Shown here: piece after piece, positions 8,421 to 17,679 of the stretch
How positions within the stretch are numbered: position 1 is the first letter of the stretch
Layout: each line of letters starts with the position of its first letter
DNA from: Comamonas sp. SCN 65-56
GTDB lineage: Bacteria > Pseudomonadota > Gammaproteobacteria > Burkholderiales > Burkholderiaceae_C
Reading direction: 5' to 3'
DNA: 64,000 nt
NCBI RefSeq assembly: GCF_001724135.1
Contig: NZ_MEDS01000016.1
Span: 1-64,000, forward strand
The notes under the pieces: model-generated
Seen by the model: only the letters and a program-made list of their open reading frames with translations
What the model was told of the DNA's origin: nothing
Database searches by the model: none
Made by a program: the position numbers and the translations under genes

Positions 8421-10166
8421 ATGCCCACGCTCGACTGGCTCAACCGCGCCCACGCCTTCACCATCGCCGCCCAGGTACCTTACCGGCTGCTGCACACCGT
8501 CTCCAGCCACGGCGATGCCCAAGCAGCGGCGGACAACCTGTTGATCCAGGGCGACAACCTCGAAGCGCTCAAGGCCCTGCTGCCGTTCTACCGCGGCCGG
8601 GTCAAATGCATCTTCATCGACCCGCCGTACAACACGCAAAGTGCCTTCGAGCATTACGACGACAAGCTCGAGCACAGCCAGTGGCTGTCGATGATGCTGC
8701 CGCGCCTGCAACTCTTGCGCGAGCTGCTCTGCGACGATGGCTCGATCTGGGTGACCATAGACGACAACGAGGGGCATTACCTCAAGGTGTTGATGGATGA
8801 GGTGCTTGGGCGGGGGAATTTTGTGGCGGATGTTGCCTGGCACAAGCGCGTCAGTCCAGCCAACGACGCCCGCTATTTCAGTGGCGACCACGATCACGTC
8901 TTGGTGTACGCCAAAAGCAAACCTCTCTGGCAACCGAAACGCCTGCCGCGCAGTAAAGAGCAAACCAAGTACTACACCAACCCGGACAACGACCCGCGTG
9001 GAGACTGGAACTCTGCGGCCTATACCTGCGCGAAAACCGCCGATGAACGCCCCAATCTGTATTACCCGCTTATCCATCCGCGAACGGGCAAAGAGGTCTG
9101 GCCCAAGCGCACGCGCGTATGGGCCTATTCGCAAGAAGCGAACGCACAGCACATCCAAAACAACATGCTGTATTGGGGCGTCGATGGCAACGCCAATGCT
9201 CCGCGCATCAAAAAATTCTTGACCGATTCCGGCGACGTAGTTCCACGCTCTATCTGGGCGCACAGCGAGTCGGGGCACAACCAAGAAGCGATGCTGGAAG
9301 GGCTGGCCTTGTTTGCCGATGGCCGTTTTGGCACACCCAAACCCGAACGCCTGCTCCAACGCATCCTGCACATCGCCACGAACCCAGGCGACCTCGTCCT
9401 CGACAGCTTCCTCGGCTCCGGCACCACGGCCGCCGTCGCGCACAAGATGGGGCGGCGCTGGATCGGCATCGAGATGGGCGAGCACGCCGCCACCCACTGC
9501 CTGCCGCGCCTCGAAAAAGTCATTGCGGGCGAGCCAGGCGGCATCAGCGCGGCCGTGGGCTGGCAGGGCGGCGGCGGTTTTCGCTATTGCACTCTGGGCG
9601 CGCCCATCTTCGATGCCCACGGCGGCATCCATCCCGAGGTGCGCTTTGCCACGCTCGCCGCTTTCATCTGGCAACAGGAGACGGGTCGCGTTTGGGATGC
9701 CGCGCAAGGCCAGCCGGGCACGCCATGGCTGGGGACATACTCTGTTTTTGAGAGCTGTTCGCGCTTGACTGATGGGCACGAGGGGGCGATTTCGCTTGAA
9801 GGTGGTGATGGCGCTGGCCCCCACCCCAGCCCTCCCCCAGAGGGGGAGGGAGAAAGGCAGGGGGGCGCGGCGCGGGAGTTGCTCCTTCCCCCTCTGGGGG
9901 AAGGTGGGGATGGGGGCCAGCCCGTGCTGCAAAGCCGCACGGCCTATTACCTGCTGTTCAACGGCATCCTGGGCGACAAGCGCCCGGCCAGCGGCAATGT
10001 GCTGACGCGCGCGGTGCTCGAAGCGCTCTTGCAGTTGCACGCCAGCACGCCCTACCCTGACGCGCCGCTGGTGGTCTACGGCGAGGCCAACCGCCTGGGG
10101 CCCGAGACGCTGGCGCGCGCGCGGGTCACGTTCAAGCACATTCCGTATGACGTGAAGGCGAGGTGA
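8421..10166 (+). CDS. mod: Type III restriction-modification system DNA (adenine-N6) methyltransferase, Mod
   Basis: 581 residues. Motif IV DPPY (residues 67-70, FIDPPYNT) precedes motif I FLGSGTT (about 330-336), the order of beta-class N6-adenine methyltransferases such as type III Mod. The intervening region would hold the target-recognition domain. Residues ~441-504 (SVFESCSRLTDGHEG..., then a Pro/Gly/Glu-rich stretch) are not protein-like. They are encoded by repeat copy C plus a second 107-bp palindrome, and without them GTPWLGTY would run straight into SRTAYYLLFNGILGDKRP. The frame is kept, so the protein may still work. The stop is six bases before the start of the next gene. Confidence 0.9.
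   Translation: MPTLDWLNRAHAFTIAAQVPYRLLHTVSSHGDAQAAADNLLIQGDNLEALKALLPFYRGRVKCIFIDPPYNTQSAFEHYDDKLEHSQWLSMMLPRLQLLRELLCDDGSIWVTIDDNEGHYLKVLMDEVLGRGNFVADVAWHKRVSPANDARYFSGDHDHVLVYAKSKPLWQPKRLPRSKEQTKYYTNPDNDPRGDWNSAAYTCAKTADERPNLYYPLIHPRTGKEVWPKRTRVWAYSQEANAQHIQNNMLYWGVDGNANAPRIKKFLTDSGDVVPRSIWAHSESGHNQEAMLEGLALFADGRFGTPKPERLLQRILHIATNPGDLVLDSFLGSGTTAAVAHKMGRRWIGIEMGEHAATHCLPRLEKVIAGEPGGISAAVGWQGGGGFRYCTLGAPIFDAHGGIHPEVRFATLAAFIWQQETGRVWDAAQGQPGTPWLGTYSVFESCSRLTDGHEGAISLEGGDGAGPHPSPPPEGEGERQGGAARELLLPPLGEGGDGGQPVLQSRTAYYLLFNGILGDKRPASGNVLTRAVLEALLQLHASTPYPDAPLVVYGEANRLGPETLARARVTFKHIPYDVKAR
9745..9800 (+). repeat. Dispersed ~58-bp palindromic repeat, copy C (inside mod)
   Basis: Runs from tttttgagagctgttcgcgc to gatttcgcttgaa, matching the shared framework at both ends and at the gcgcttga core. 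It lies in frame within the methyltransferase gene and encodes about 19 residues near position 442. Confidence 0.8.
9814..9920. repeat. Long GC-rich inverted repeat inside mod
   Basis: Two 39-base arms (9814-9852 and 9882-9920) are reverse complements at about 34 positions. The left arm begins ctggcccccaccccagccct and the right arm ends gtggggatgggggccag, with a 29-base loop. It resembles the ccc-agaggggg palindromes scattered through Burkholderiales genomes. It is translated in frame as a Pro/Glu/Gly-rich segment. Confidence 0.9.
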
Positions 10167-10171
10167 GAGGG

Positions 10172-11863
10172 ATGGATTTCTTCGAGACTGCCGCCGAACT
10201 CCAGCGCTGGCTGCGCGCCCACTTCCCACGGGAGAACGAGCGCCACGAGTGGAAGGAGTGGCAATCGCTCAAGTCCAACATCTCAGGCCGCAAAGAAGGC
10301 GGCGATCTGGTGTCTTATGTGAGCGCCCTGGCCAACATGGAGGGCGGCTGCGTGGTGATTGGCGCGCAGGACAAAACCCTGGCGCCCACGGGCATTCAGG
10401 ACTTTGCCGATTACACGGTGGAAAACGTGGTGCACCGCGTGCTGGGCAAAACGCCCGGCCTGCCGTCAATGGGGTTGCATGTGCAAGAGCTGCATGCGCG
10501 CGACACCGGCGCCGTGGTGTGGCTGGTGCACGTGCCGCGCCACGCGCCGCGCGAGCTGGTGCTGGCGCATGACAAGGCCTGGCAGCGCGATGGCGACAGC
10601 CTGGTGGAGCTGCGCGAGGACCGGCGCCGTGCCATCCTGGCCGAGCATCTGGCGGGGGAGGACTGGAGCGCTGCCGTGGTCGATGGCGCCACGCTGGCCG
10701 ATCTGGACGAGGCCGCCATCGCCAAGGCGCGGGAGAAATACGCCGAGAAGCACCAGCGTGAATCGTGGGCCGCGCAAATACCGATGTGGAGTGTGGACAA
10801 GCTGCTGGACAAGATCGGCCTCGCCATTCATGGCCGCATGACCCGCGCTGCCCTGCTGCTGCTGGGGCGACCTGAAAGCGCCATGGCGCTGCTGTCGCCG
10901 CACCCAGTCGAAATCATCTGGAAGGTAGCGGCCGAACGGGTTGCGGAGCCTTTCCACCCACCGTTTCTGCTCACGACCACCGACGTGGCGCAGCGCGTGC
11001 GCAATCCCAACATCAAGCTGTTTCCGCTCAATGAGTTGCTGCCCGTGACCTTGCCGCGCTACGACACCAAAACGGTGCTGCTGGAAGGGCTTCACAACTG
11101 CCTGGCGCACCAGGACTACGCGCAATGCGGGCGCGTGGTGATCGAGGAAACCGTGGGGATGGTGCGCATGATCAATCTGGGCGGCTTTTTTGACGGCCAG
11201 CCCGACGAATACGCCAGCGGTGCGCGTACGCCCGAACGCTACCGCAATGAGCGCCTGGCCAAGGCCATGGTTGAGGTGGGCATGATCGACAAAGCGGGCT
11301 TCGGAATCCATGAGATGGTGCAGGCGCAGCGGCGGCGCTTTCTGCCCTTGCCGGACTACGAGGGTTCGACCCCGCTGCGCACGGTTTTCAACGTGTATGG
11401 GCAGGAGATCGACGAGAACTACAGCCACTGGCTGATGGAGCGCACGGACTTGCCCATCGAGCATGTGCTGTGGCTCGACCGGGTGCAGAAAAAGCACAAG
11501 CTCGATGCGACCCAGGTCGCCGAGTTGCGGCGGGCAGGATTGGTCGAGGGGCGCAGTCCCCGGCTGCATATTTCTGCCAGGTTGTCGGTGGCGCTCGGTC
11601 AGGAAGTGGAGTACCTGGACAACAAGGGGCTGGATGCCAAGCACTACAAGGCCCTGGTGCGGGACTTGCTGACTCTGGGCCCGCAACGGCGCGCCAAGAT
11701 CAACGCCATGTTGCTGTCAAAGCTCCCGGCTTCGATTGCATCGGATCACAGTCGCAAGGTCTATATCAAAAACCTGTTGCAGGACATGGTGCGCGAAGGT
11801 TTGATCGAGAACGCGGGCGGTGCCACCAATGCCGCGCTGTGGCGTTTGAGACAGAAAAGCTAG
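10172..11863 (+). CDS. AlbA_2 (Schlafen-type) / GHKL-ATPase protein within the type III R-M operon
   Basis: 563 residues. Residues ~15-150 form an AlbA_2 domain (EWKEWQSLKSNISGRKEGGDLVSYVSALANMEGGCVVIGAQD...). From ~300 a GHKL-type ATPase fold follows, with an N-box-like GLHNCLAHQDY and a Gly-rich KAGFGIHEMV; the C-terminal ~130 residues look like winged-helix modules. Proteins of this build are annotated as 'ATP-binding' or transcriptional regulators and are frequent in defence islands. It sits between mod and res, six bases after mod, so it is probably part of the system. The ATG at 10172 is preferred over an upstream GTG (10163) that overlaps the mod stop. Confidence 0.8.
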   Translation: MDFFETAAELQRWLRAHFPRENERHEWKEWQSLKSNISGRKEGGDLVSYVSALANMEGGCVVIGAQDKTLAPTGIQDFADYTVENVVHRVLGKTPGLPSMGLHVQELHARDTGAVVWLVHVPRHAPRELVLAHDKAWQRDGDSLVELREDRRRAILAEHLAGEDWSAAVVDGATLADLDEAAIAKAREKYAEKHQRESWAAQIPMWSVDKLLDKIGLAIHGRMTRAALLLLGRPESAMALLSPHPVEIIWKVAAERVAEPFHPPFLLTTTDVAQRVRNPNIKLFPLNELLPVTLPRYDTKTVLLEGLHNCLAHQDYAQCGRVVIEETVGMVRMINLGGFFDGQPDEYASGARTPERYRNERLAKAMVEVGMIDKAGFGIHEMVQAQRRRFLPLPDYEGSTPLRTVFNVYGQEIDENYSHWLMERTDLPIEHVLWLDRVQKKHKLDATQVAELRRAGLVEGRSPRLHISARLSVALGQEVEYLDNKGLDAKHYKALVRDLLTLGPQRRAKINAMLLSKLPASIASDHSRKVYIKNLLQDMVREGLIENAGGATNAALWRLRQKS

Positions 11864-11990
11864 CCAATGAAGCCCGCGTTTAAGCCAATCCAAAGCCAAT
11901 CGGTTTTATAGCAATTCATATAAATCAATGACTTGCATTGGCGCATTGGCTAAAGATCACCAAAATTTGCGCCAATTCAATCCAATCCAC
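11861..11990. promoter_or_regulatory. AT-rich gap before res with inverted tagccaatg repeat
   Basis: This 127-base gap is the only AT-rich break in the R-M operon. It has perfect 9-base inverted copies of tagccaatg (11861-11869) and cattggcta (11944-11952), plus further gccaat(c) repeats at about 11880-11900 and 11971-11988. It could be a separate promoter and operator for res, or an attenuating structure. Inference only. Confidence 0.35.
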
Positions 11991-14693
11991 ATGATCCCCT
12001 TCACCCTCAAGTCCTACCAGCAAGCCGCGCTCGACGCCCTGGTCGCCTTCGCCCGCGCCGCGCGCGTGAGCGGGCCGGCCAGCGCCTTTGCCGCGCAGGC
12101 GGGCCGCCCCTGGCAGGGCGAGGCGTTTGGTGCCGAGCTGCCCTGCGTCTGCCTGCGCCTGCCCACCGGCGGTGGCAAGACGGTACTGGCTGCGCACGCG
12201 CTCACGCGGCTGGCGCGCGAATGGGCGGCGGCGGATGTGCCGCTGGCGCTGTGGCTGGTGCCGAGCGAGGCGATCCGCGAGCAGACGCTGAACGCCCTGC
12301 GCACGCCGGGCCACCCCTACCGCGCGCCGCTGGTTGATGCGTATGGCGAGGGCCTGCGCGTGTGCACGCTGGACGAGGTGGCGCAAATCGCCCCGCCCGA
12401 CTGGGGGCGCTGCGCGATCGTGGTGGTGGCGACGATCCAGAGCTTTCGCGTGGAGGACGCGGGCCAGCGCAACGTCTACAGCTTTGCCGAAGCTTTCGAA
12501 CCGCACTTTCGCGGCGTCGATGAGCGCCGCCTGCAAGCCCTGCGTGCGCTGCCCGATGCCTTGGTGACTCTTGATGACGTGGCGCGCGACGCCAGTGGCG
12601 TGCTGGCGGGCTTCGTCGGTCAACCGCGCTGGAGCCTGGCCAACTGGCTGGCGCTGCACACGCCGCTGGTGATCGTGGACGAGGCGCACAACACCAAGAC
12701 GGTCAAGAGCTTTGTCGCGCTCAAGCGCCTTCATCCTTGCTTCATCCTGGAACTGACGGCCACGCCCCTGCCCGAGCAGACGAATGTGCTCTACCACGTG
12801 AGCGCGCAAGAGCTGGCCGCCGAGGACATGATCAAGCTGCCCATCGTGCTGGCCGAGCACCCCGAGGGCTGGCCCGCCGCCGTCTTTGGCGCGGTGCAGA
12901 CGCAGCGCAAGCTGGAGGCCGAGGCGCTCAAGGACGAGGCGGCGGGTGCGGGCTACCTGCGCCCCATCGTGCTGTTTCAGGCGCACAGTGCCGATGGCGA
13001 GATGCCGCCCGAGAAGCTGCGCGACTATCTTGTGGACGAGCTCAAGCTGCCCGCTCGTCAGATCGTCGTCGCCACCGGCAAGGAGCGCGGGCTGCAAGAC
13101 ATCGACTTGGCCGCGCGCGACTGCCCGGTGCGCTTCATCATCACCGTGCAGGCGCTGCGCGAGGGCTGGGACTGCCCGTTTGCCTACGTGCTGTGCAGCC
13201 TGCAAAAACTCACCAGTGCGACGGCGGTAGAACAGCTTTTGGGCCGCGTGCTGCGCATGCCCTACGCCCGGCGGCGCGGGCGTGAGCTGCTCAATCGCGC
13301 CTATGCCCACGTCTGTGCGGCCGAGTTCTCGCAGGCGGCGCATGCGCTGGCTGATCGCTTGATCGGGCACATGGGCTTCGAGGCGCTGGACGTGGCCAGC
13401 ATGATAGCGCCGCAAGCCAGCCTGCCACTATGGGATGAATTTGAGTCAAATCAGCCCCCAGCGCTTGTCCTGCAAGCGCCAATAGCTACGAATTTTGTGA
13501 ATGTATCGGCTACGCCCGAACTGCTGGCGCTGCCGGGCGTGCAGCTGCAGACTGTCGCCGGGGTGGAGCAGGTGGTGGTGGCGGGGCCGATCGATGAGGC
13601 GCTCGAATCGCTGCTGCTGGCGCAGGTGCGCGGCGCGAAAAGGCAGGCCGGTCTGCGCGAGCAAGTGGCGCAGCACAACGCGCTGGTGGCTGCGCAGCAG
13701 GCTCCGGCCACGCGCGGCGCGCGCTTTGCGCCGCTGCCGCGCCTGGCGTACCGCCTGGATGCGCAAGCGCCCTTGTGGCCGCTGGAGCGCGAGGCGGTGC
13801 TGGAGGCGCTGGAGATCGACTGGCTCAGCCCGCAGGCGGTGCAACTGCCCGGTTTTCACGTGGTGCAGGAGCCGAGCGTGATCGTGATCGACCTGCAGGG
13901 TGAGCGCGTGACGTTGCGCCCTGGCGAAGGTGCGCAGATGGCGATGGAGCTGACGAGCAGCAGCATCGATGCCGACACGCTGGTGGGCTGGCTCGATCAG
14001 TCGCTGTTCAAGGCGCTGGACTATCTCACGCAGGCGCGGCGCCGTGCCTGGCTGGCGGCGGTGGTCAATCATCAACTGCATACCCATGGCGTGCCGCTGG
14101 TCACGCTGGTGCAGGCGCGCTTTCAACTGGTGCGGGCGATCGAGGCGCATGCGGGCGACTTGCGCGACACGGCGGCGCGGCGCGCCTTTCAGCAAAAGGT
14201 GCTGGCGCAGGGCGATGGCACGCCGTGGCTGATCACGCCCGACTGGACGCACCCGCATGTGTTCGAGGCCGGGCGCTACCCGGCACCGGTGGCCTCGCGC
14301 TATGGCGGGCGCTGGCACTTCGCCAGGCACTTCTACCCGGTGATTGCTGACCTCAAGAACGGCGGGCAGGAGTTTGCCTGCGCCCAGCTTATCGATCGCC
14401 ATCCGCGCGTGCGCTACTGGGTGCGCAACCTCGATACCGCACCCTGCGGTTTTGCCCTGCCCACGTCACGCGGGCATTTCTACGCCGACTTCGTCGCCGA
14501 GCTGCTGGACGGCACGCTGGCGCTGCTGGAATTCAAGGGCGCGCATCTGCTCAGCGACCCCTACGAGATTGAAAAGCGCCAGGTGGGCGAACTCTGGGCG
14601 CACCACAGCGATGGCAAGGCGCGCTTTGGCTGGCTGACGATGAACCAAGGCGGCAAGGATTTGCAGCAACAGCTTGACGAGGTGCTGGCGTGA
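11991..14693 (+). CDS. res: Type III restriction endonuclease, Res subunit
   Basis: 900 residues. SF2 helicase motifs run in order: Walker A LPTGGGKT (K63), DEAH box (D230-H233, VIVDEAHN), ELTATP, and a C-terminal motif VI region 'AVEQLLGRVLRMPYARRRG'. The C terminus carries a PD-(D/E)xK nuclease: D833 (FYADFVAELLDG) and E847-F-K849 (LLEFKGAHL). ATG 11991 is chosen because homology starts MIPFTLKSYQ; an in-frame ATG at 11928 lies in the gap. Repeat copy D is inserted in frame at residues ~483-502 (FESNQPPALVLQAPIATNF). All catalytic motifs are intact. The stop overlaps the GTG of the next gene. Confidence 0.93.
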   Translation: MIPFTLKSYQQAALDALVAFARAARVSGPASAFAAQAGRPWQGEAFGAELPCVCLRLPTGGGKTVLAAHALTRLAREWAAADVPLALWLVPSEAIREQTLNALRTPGHPYRAPLVDAYGEGLRVCTLDEVAQIAPPDWGRCAIVVVATIQSFRVEDAGQRNVYSFAEAFEPHFRGVDERRLQALRALPDALVTLDDVARDASGVLAGFVGQPRWSLANWLALHTPLVIVDEAHNTKTVKSFVALKRLHPCFILELTATPLPEQTNVLYHVSAQELAAEDMIKLPIVLAEHPEGWPAAVFGAVQTQRKLEAEALKDEAAGAGYLRPIVLFQAHSADGEMPPEKLRDYLVDELKLPARQIVVATGKERGLQDIDLAARDCPVRFIITVQALREGWDCPFAYVLCSLQKLTSATAVEQLLGRVLRMPYARRRGRELLNRAYAHVCAAEFSQAAHALADRLIGHMGFEALDVASMIAPQASLPLWDEFESNQPPALVLQAPIATNFVNVSATPELLALPGVQLQTVAGVEQVVVAGPIDEALESLLLAQVRGAKRQAGLREQVAQHNALVAAQQAPATRGARFAPLPRLAYRLDAQAPLWPLEREAVLEALEIDWLSPQAVQLPGFHVVQEPSVIVIDLQGERVTLRPGEGAQMAMELTSSSIDADTLVGWLDQSLFKALDYLTQARRRAWLAAVVNHQLHTHGVPLVTLVQARFQLVRAIEAHAGDLRDTAARRAFQQKVLAQGDGTPWLITPDWTHPHVFEAGRYPAPVASRYGGRWHFARHFYPVIADLKNGGQEFACAQLIDRHPRVRYWVRNLDTAPCGFALPTSRGHFYADFVAELLDGTLALLEFKGAHLLSDPYEIEKRQVGELWAHHSDGKARFGWLTMNQGGKDLQQQLDEVLA
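13437..13496 (-). repeat. Dispersed ~58-bp palindromic repeat, copy D (inside res)
   Basis: On the minus strand it reads aaaattcgtagctattggcg, then cttgcaggacaagcgct, then a gggggctgatttgactcaaattc end. It is one of the best matches to the family framework and is in frame within the Res gene. Confidence 0.85.
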
Positions 14694-16240
14694 ACGCTTC
14701 AGCCGCGCTGGACGATCGTTCCACCCCCACCCCGCGCCCGATCGCCGTCGCGCTGCTGGCCAGCGTGTTCGTCATTGCCGCCTGCGGCCTGTTGTACGAA
14801 CTCGCTGCCGGGGCGCTGGCGTCGTATCTGCTGGGCGACTCGATCCTGCAGTTCTCCACCATCATCGGCACCTACCTGTTCGCGATGGGCGTGGGTTCGT
14901 GGCTCTCGCGCTTTCTGGAGCGGCAGTTGCCCGCGCACTTTCTGCGCATCGAGCTGCTGGTGGCGCTCATCGGCGGCATGCTGCCGGGCACGTTGTTCGT
15001 CGCCAATGCCTGGCTGCCCCATGCGTTTCATCTGTTGCTCTACGGCATGGTCTTCGTCGTGGGCACGCTGGTGGGGCTGGAGATTCCGCTGGTGATGCGC
15101 ATCCTGCAGCGCGACGTGGTGCTCAAAGACCTGGTCAGCCAGGTGCTCACCTTTGACTATCTTGGTGCGCTGGCGGTGTCACTGGCGTTTCCGCTGCTGC
15201 TGGTGCCGTATCTGGGGCTGATTCGCTCGGGGCTGCTGTTCGGGCTGATGAACGCGGGCGTGGCGATTTGGGCCTTGTGGCTTTTCAGGCATGAGCTGCG
15301 CCGTTTTGGCGAGCATGTGGCCGCCTGCGTGCTGGTGGTGGCGCTGCTGGCCGCGGGCATGTGGGGCGCGGGCGCCGTGACCACGCTGGCCGAAGACCAT
15401 TTCTACCAGAGCCCGATCGCGTTTGCGCAGACCACGCCGTACCAGCGCATCGTCGTCACGCACGGGCGGCGCGGCTACCGGCTGTATCTGAACGGCAATC
15501 TGCAATTTGCCGAGAGCGACGAGTACCGCTACCACGAGGCGCTGGTGCATCCGGCGATGACGGCGCATGGGGCGCCCAAAAGGGTGGCGGTGCTGGGCGG
15601 CGGCGACGGCATGGCGGTGCGCGAGATCCTGAAGTACCCCGGCGTTGAATCGGTCACGCTGGTCGAGCTCGATCCGGCGATGACGCGGTTTTTTGCCGAT
15701 ACGCCGCAGCTGGCCGCACTCAACGGCCATGCGCTGACGGATGCGCGCGTTCACATCGTCAACGAGGATGCGTTTCAGTGGCTGCAACAGGGCAGTGACA
15801 CCTTCGATGTGATCGTGGTGGATTTCCCCGATCCGACGAATTTCGCCATCGGCAAGCTCTACACCAACAGCTTTTATGCGCTGCTCGACCAGCGCTTGGC
15901 GGCCAGCGGTTACGCGGTGATCCAGACCACCTCGCCCTTGATTGCACGCAAGAGCTTCTGGACCGTGGCCGAGACCATCGAATCCACGGGCTTGAGCGTC
16001 GTGCCCTACCACGTGCACGTACCCAGCTTTGGCGAATGGGGCTTCATGATCGCCAGCCGCCGCCCCTGGCACATGCCGGGCGCGCTGCCTGCGGGTCTGC
16101 GTTTTCTCGACCTGCCTGCGCTCTCGGCGATGCTGGACTTCCCGCGTGACATGGCGCGTGTTCCCGCCGAGGTCAACCGCCTTTCCAACCAGGTGTTGGT
16201 GCACACCTACGAGCAGGAATGGGGGCGGGTGGGGCAGTAG
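14690..16240 (+). CDS. Membrane-bound polyamine aminopropyltransferase (spermidine synthase-like)
   Basis: 516 residues. The N-terminal ~220 are hydrophobic with about seven transmembrane helices (LLASVFVIAACGLLYELAAG, LLYGMVFVVGTLVGLEIPLV). From ~235 it is a class I methyltransferase-fold aminopropyltransferase: a 'TPYQRIVVTHGRRGYRLYLN' entry, GGGDGMAVREILKYP (nucleotide loop), VELDPAM, NEDAFQWL and VDFPDPTNFAIGKLYTNSFY with the Asp expected to activate the amine. The GTG at 14690 overlaps the res stop; no other start keeps the first helix. It belongs to the TM-SpeE family that often clusters with SPFH, DUF350 and DUF4178 genes, here at 4.3-7.2 kb. Confidence 0.88.
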   Translation: MNASAALDDRSTPTPRPIAVALLASVFVIAACGLLYELAAGALASYLLGDSILQFSTIIGTYLFAMGVGSWLSRFLERQLPAHFLRIELLVALIGGMLPGTLFVANAWLPHAFHLLLYGMVFVVGTLVGLEIPLVMRILQRDVVLKDLVSQVLTFDYLGALAVSLAFPLLLVPYLGLIRSGLLFGLMNAGVAIWALWLFRHELRRFGEHVAACVLVVALLAAGMWGAGAVTTLAEDHFYQSPIAFAQTTPYQRIVVTHGRRGYRLYLNGNLQFAESDEYRYHEALVHPAMTAHGAPKRVAVLGGGDGMAVREILKYPGVESVTLVELDPAMTRFFADTPQLAALNGHALTDARVHIVNEDAFQWLQQGSDTFDVIVVDFPDPTNFAIGKLYTNSFYALLDQRLAASGYAVIQTTSPLIARKSFWTVAETIESTGLSVVPYHVHVPSFGEWGFMIASRRPWHMPGALPAGLRFLDLPALSAMLDFPRDMARVPAEVNRLSNQVLVHTYEQEWGRVGQ

Positions 16241-16275
16241 GCGAGCCCGGCGCTTCGCCTCACAATAAGCCCACC

Positions 16276-17478
16276 ATGCTGCAACTCTCCGACATCCGGC
16301 AAGCCGCCGCCCGCATCGCTGGGCAGGTGCTCGAAACCCCCTGCGTCGAATCGCGCACTCTCTCCGAGCTCACCGGGGCGCAGGTGTTCCTGAAGATGGA
16401 AAACCTGCAATTCACCGCCTCATTCAAGGAGCGCGGCGCATGCAACAAGCTCAGGCAGCTATCGGATGAAGAGCGCCGGCGCGGCGTGATCGCGATGAGC
16501 GCGGGCAACCACGCGCAGGGTGTGGCCTACCACGCCGAGCAGCTCGGCATTCCCGCCACCATCGTCATGCCGGGCTTCACGCCGGGCGTGAAGGTGGCGC
16601 GCACCCAAGGTTTTGGTGCGCGTGTGCTGTTGCACGGCAATACGCTGGAAGAAGCGGCGGCGCATGCGCGCGCGCTGGCGGCGCAGCAGCAGCTGGTGTT
16701 CGTGCACCCCTACGACGACGAAGCCATCATGGCCGGCCAGGGCACGCTGGCGCTGGAGATGCTGGCCGCGCGGCCCGATCTCGATACGCTCGTGGTGCCG
16801 GTCGGCGGCGGCGGGCTGATCGCTGGCATCGCCACCGCCGCCAAGGCGCTCAAGCCCGCGATCGCGGTGATCGGCGTGCAGGCGCAGCGCTTCCCGGCCA
16901 TGGTCAACGCCGTCAAGGGCGAGCACCACGCGCAGGGCGCCAGCACGATTGCCGAGGGCATTGCCGTGGGCGCGCCGGGCGCGCACTGCGTGGACGCGAT
17001 TCGCCGGCATGTGGACGATCTGCTGCTGGTAGATGAAGGCGATATCGAGCAGGCCATCGTGCTGCTGCTGGAAATCGAAAAAACCCTGGCCGAGGGCGCG
17101 GGCGCGGCGGCGCTGGCGGCGCTGATGCGTCACAAGGCGCGCTTTGCCGGCCAGAAGGTCGGCATGGTGCTCTCGGGCGGCAACATCGATCCGCAGTTGC
17201 TGGCGCAGATCATCGGGCGCGGACTGGTGCGGTCGGGCCGGCTGATGCGCATCGTCGTCAGCACGCGTGACGTGCCCGGCAGCCTGGCGCGCATCACCGC
17301 GCTGGTGGCCGAGGCCGGCGCCAACATCGACGAGGTGCACCACCAGCGCGCCTTCACGCTGCTGGCGGCGCAAAACGTCGAGATCGAGATGGTGCTGCAG
17401 ACGCGCAGCCGCGAGCATGCGGCGGATGTCGTCGAGCGTCTGCGCACCGCGGGGCTTGAGGTGCGCAAGCAACCGTAG
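16276..17478 (+). CDS. ilvA: Threonine ammonia-lyase with ACT domain
   Basis: 400 residues. It is a fold-type II PLP enzyme: PLP lysine K51 in ASFKERGA, the AGNHAQGVAYHA substrate loop, a VGGGGLIAGIA phosphate cradle, and a C-terminal Ser/Gly LSGGNID. Residues ~328-400 form one ACT regulatory domain (MRIVVSTRDVPGSLARITALVAEAGANI). The size and single ACT match the ~400-residue catabolic/IlvA-like threonine dehydratases that convert threonine to 2-oxobutanoate and ammonia. The gene symbol is tentative; the biosynthetic, ~510-residue form has two ACT-like modules. Confidence 0.9.
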   Translation: MLQLSDIRQAAARIAGQVLETPCVESRTLSELTGAQVFLKMENLQFTASFKERGACNKLRQLSDEERRRGVIAMSAGNHAQGVAYHAEQLGIPATIVMPGFTPGVKVARTQGFGARVLLHGNTLEEAAAHARALAAQQQLVFVHPYDDEAIMAGQGTLALEMLAARPDLDTLVVPVGGGGLIAGIATAAKALKPAIAVIGVQAQRFPAMVNAVKGEHHAQGASTIAEGIAVGAPGAHCVDAIRRHVDDLLLVDEGDIEQAIVLLLEIEKTLAEGAGAAALAALMRHKARFAGQKVGMVLSGGNIDPQLLAQIIGRGLVRSGRLMRIVVSTRDVPGSLARITALVAEAGANIDEVHHQRAFTLLAAQNVEIEMVLQTRSREHAADVVERLRTAGLEVRKQP

Positions 17479-17679
17479 CCGGCAGCGATGGGGGCTCTGG
17501 TGCCACCGCGCTTCCTTCGCGAACCTTTCTGGTTTGCACGACTGAATGGCTGGAACGGTTCGTGCATGCGTTGGTATCCAACAACGGGCCAGGGCGCGTG
17601 CGCGCCACCCGCCTGCTATAAAACAGAGCAAGAAAAGTTGCTTGCATGACACCTGACCTACCCGCCCCCGGGCCTTGAC

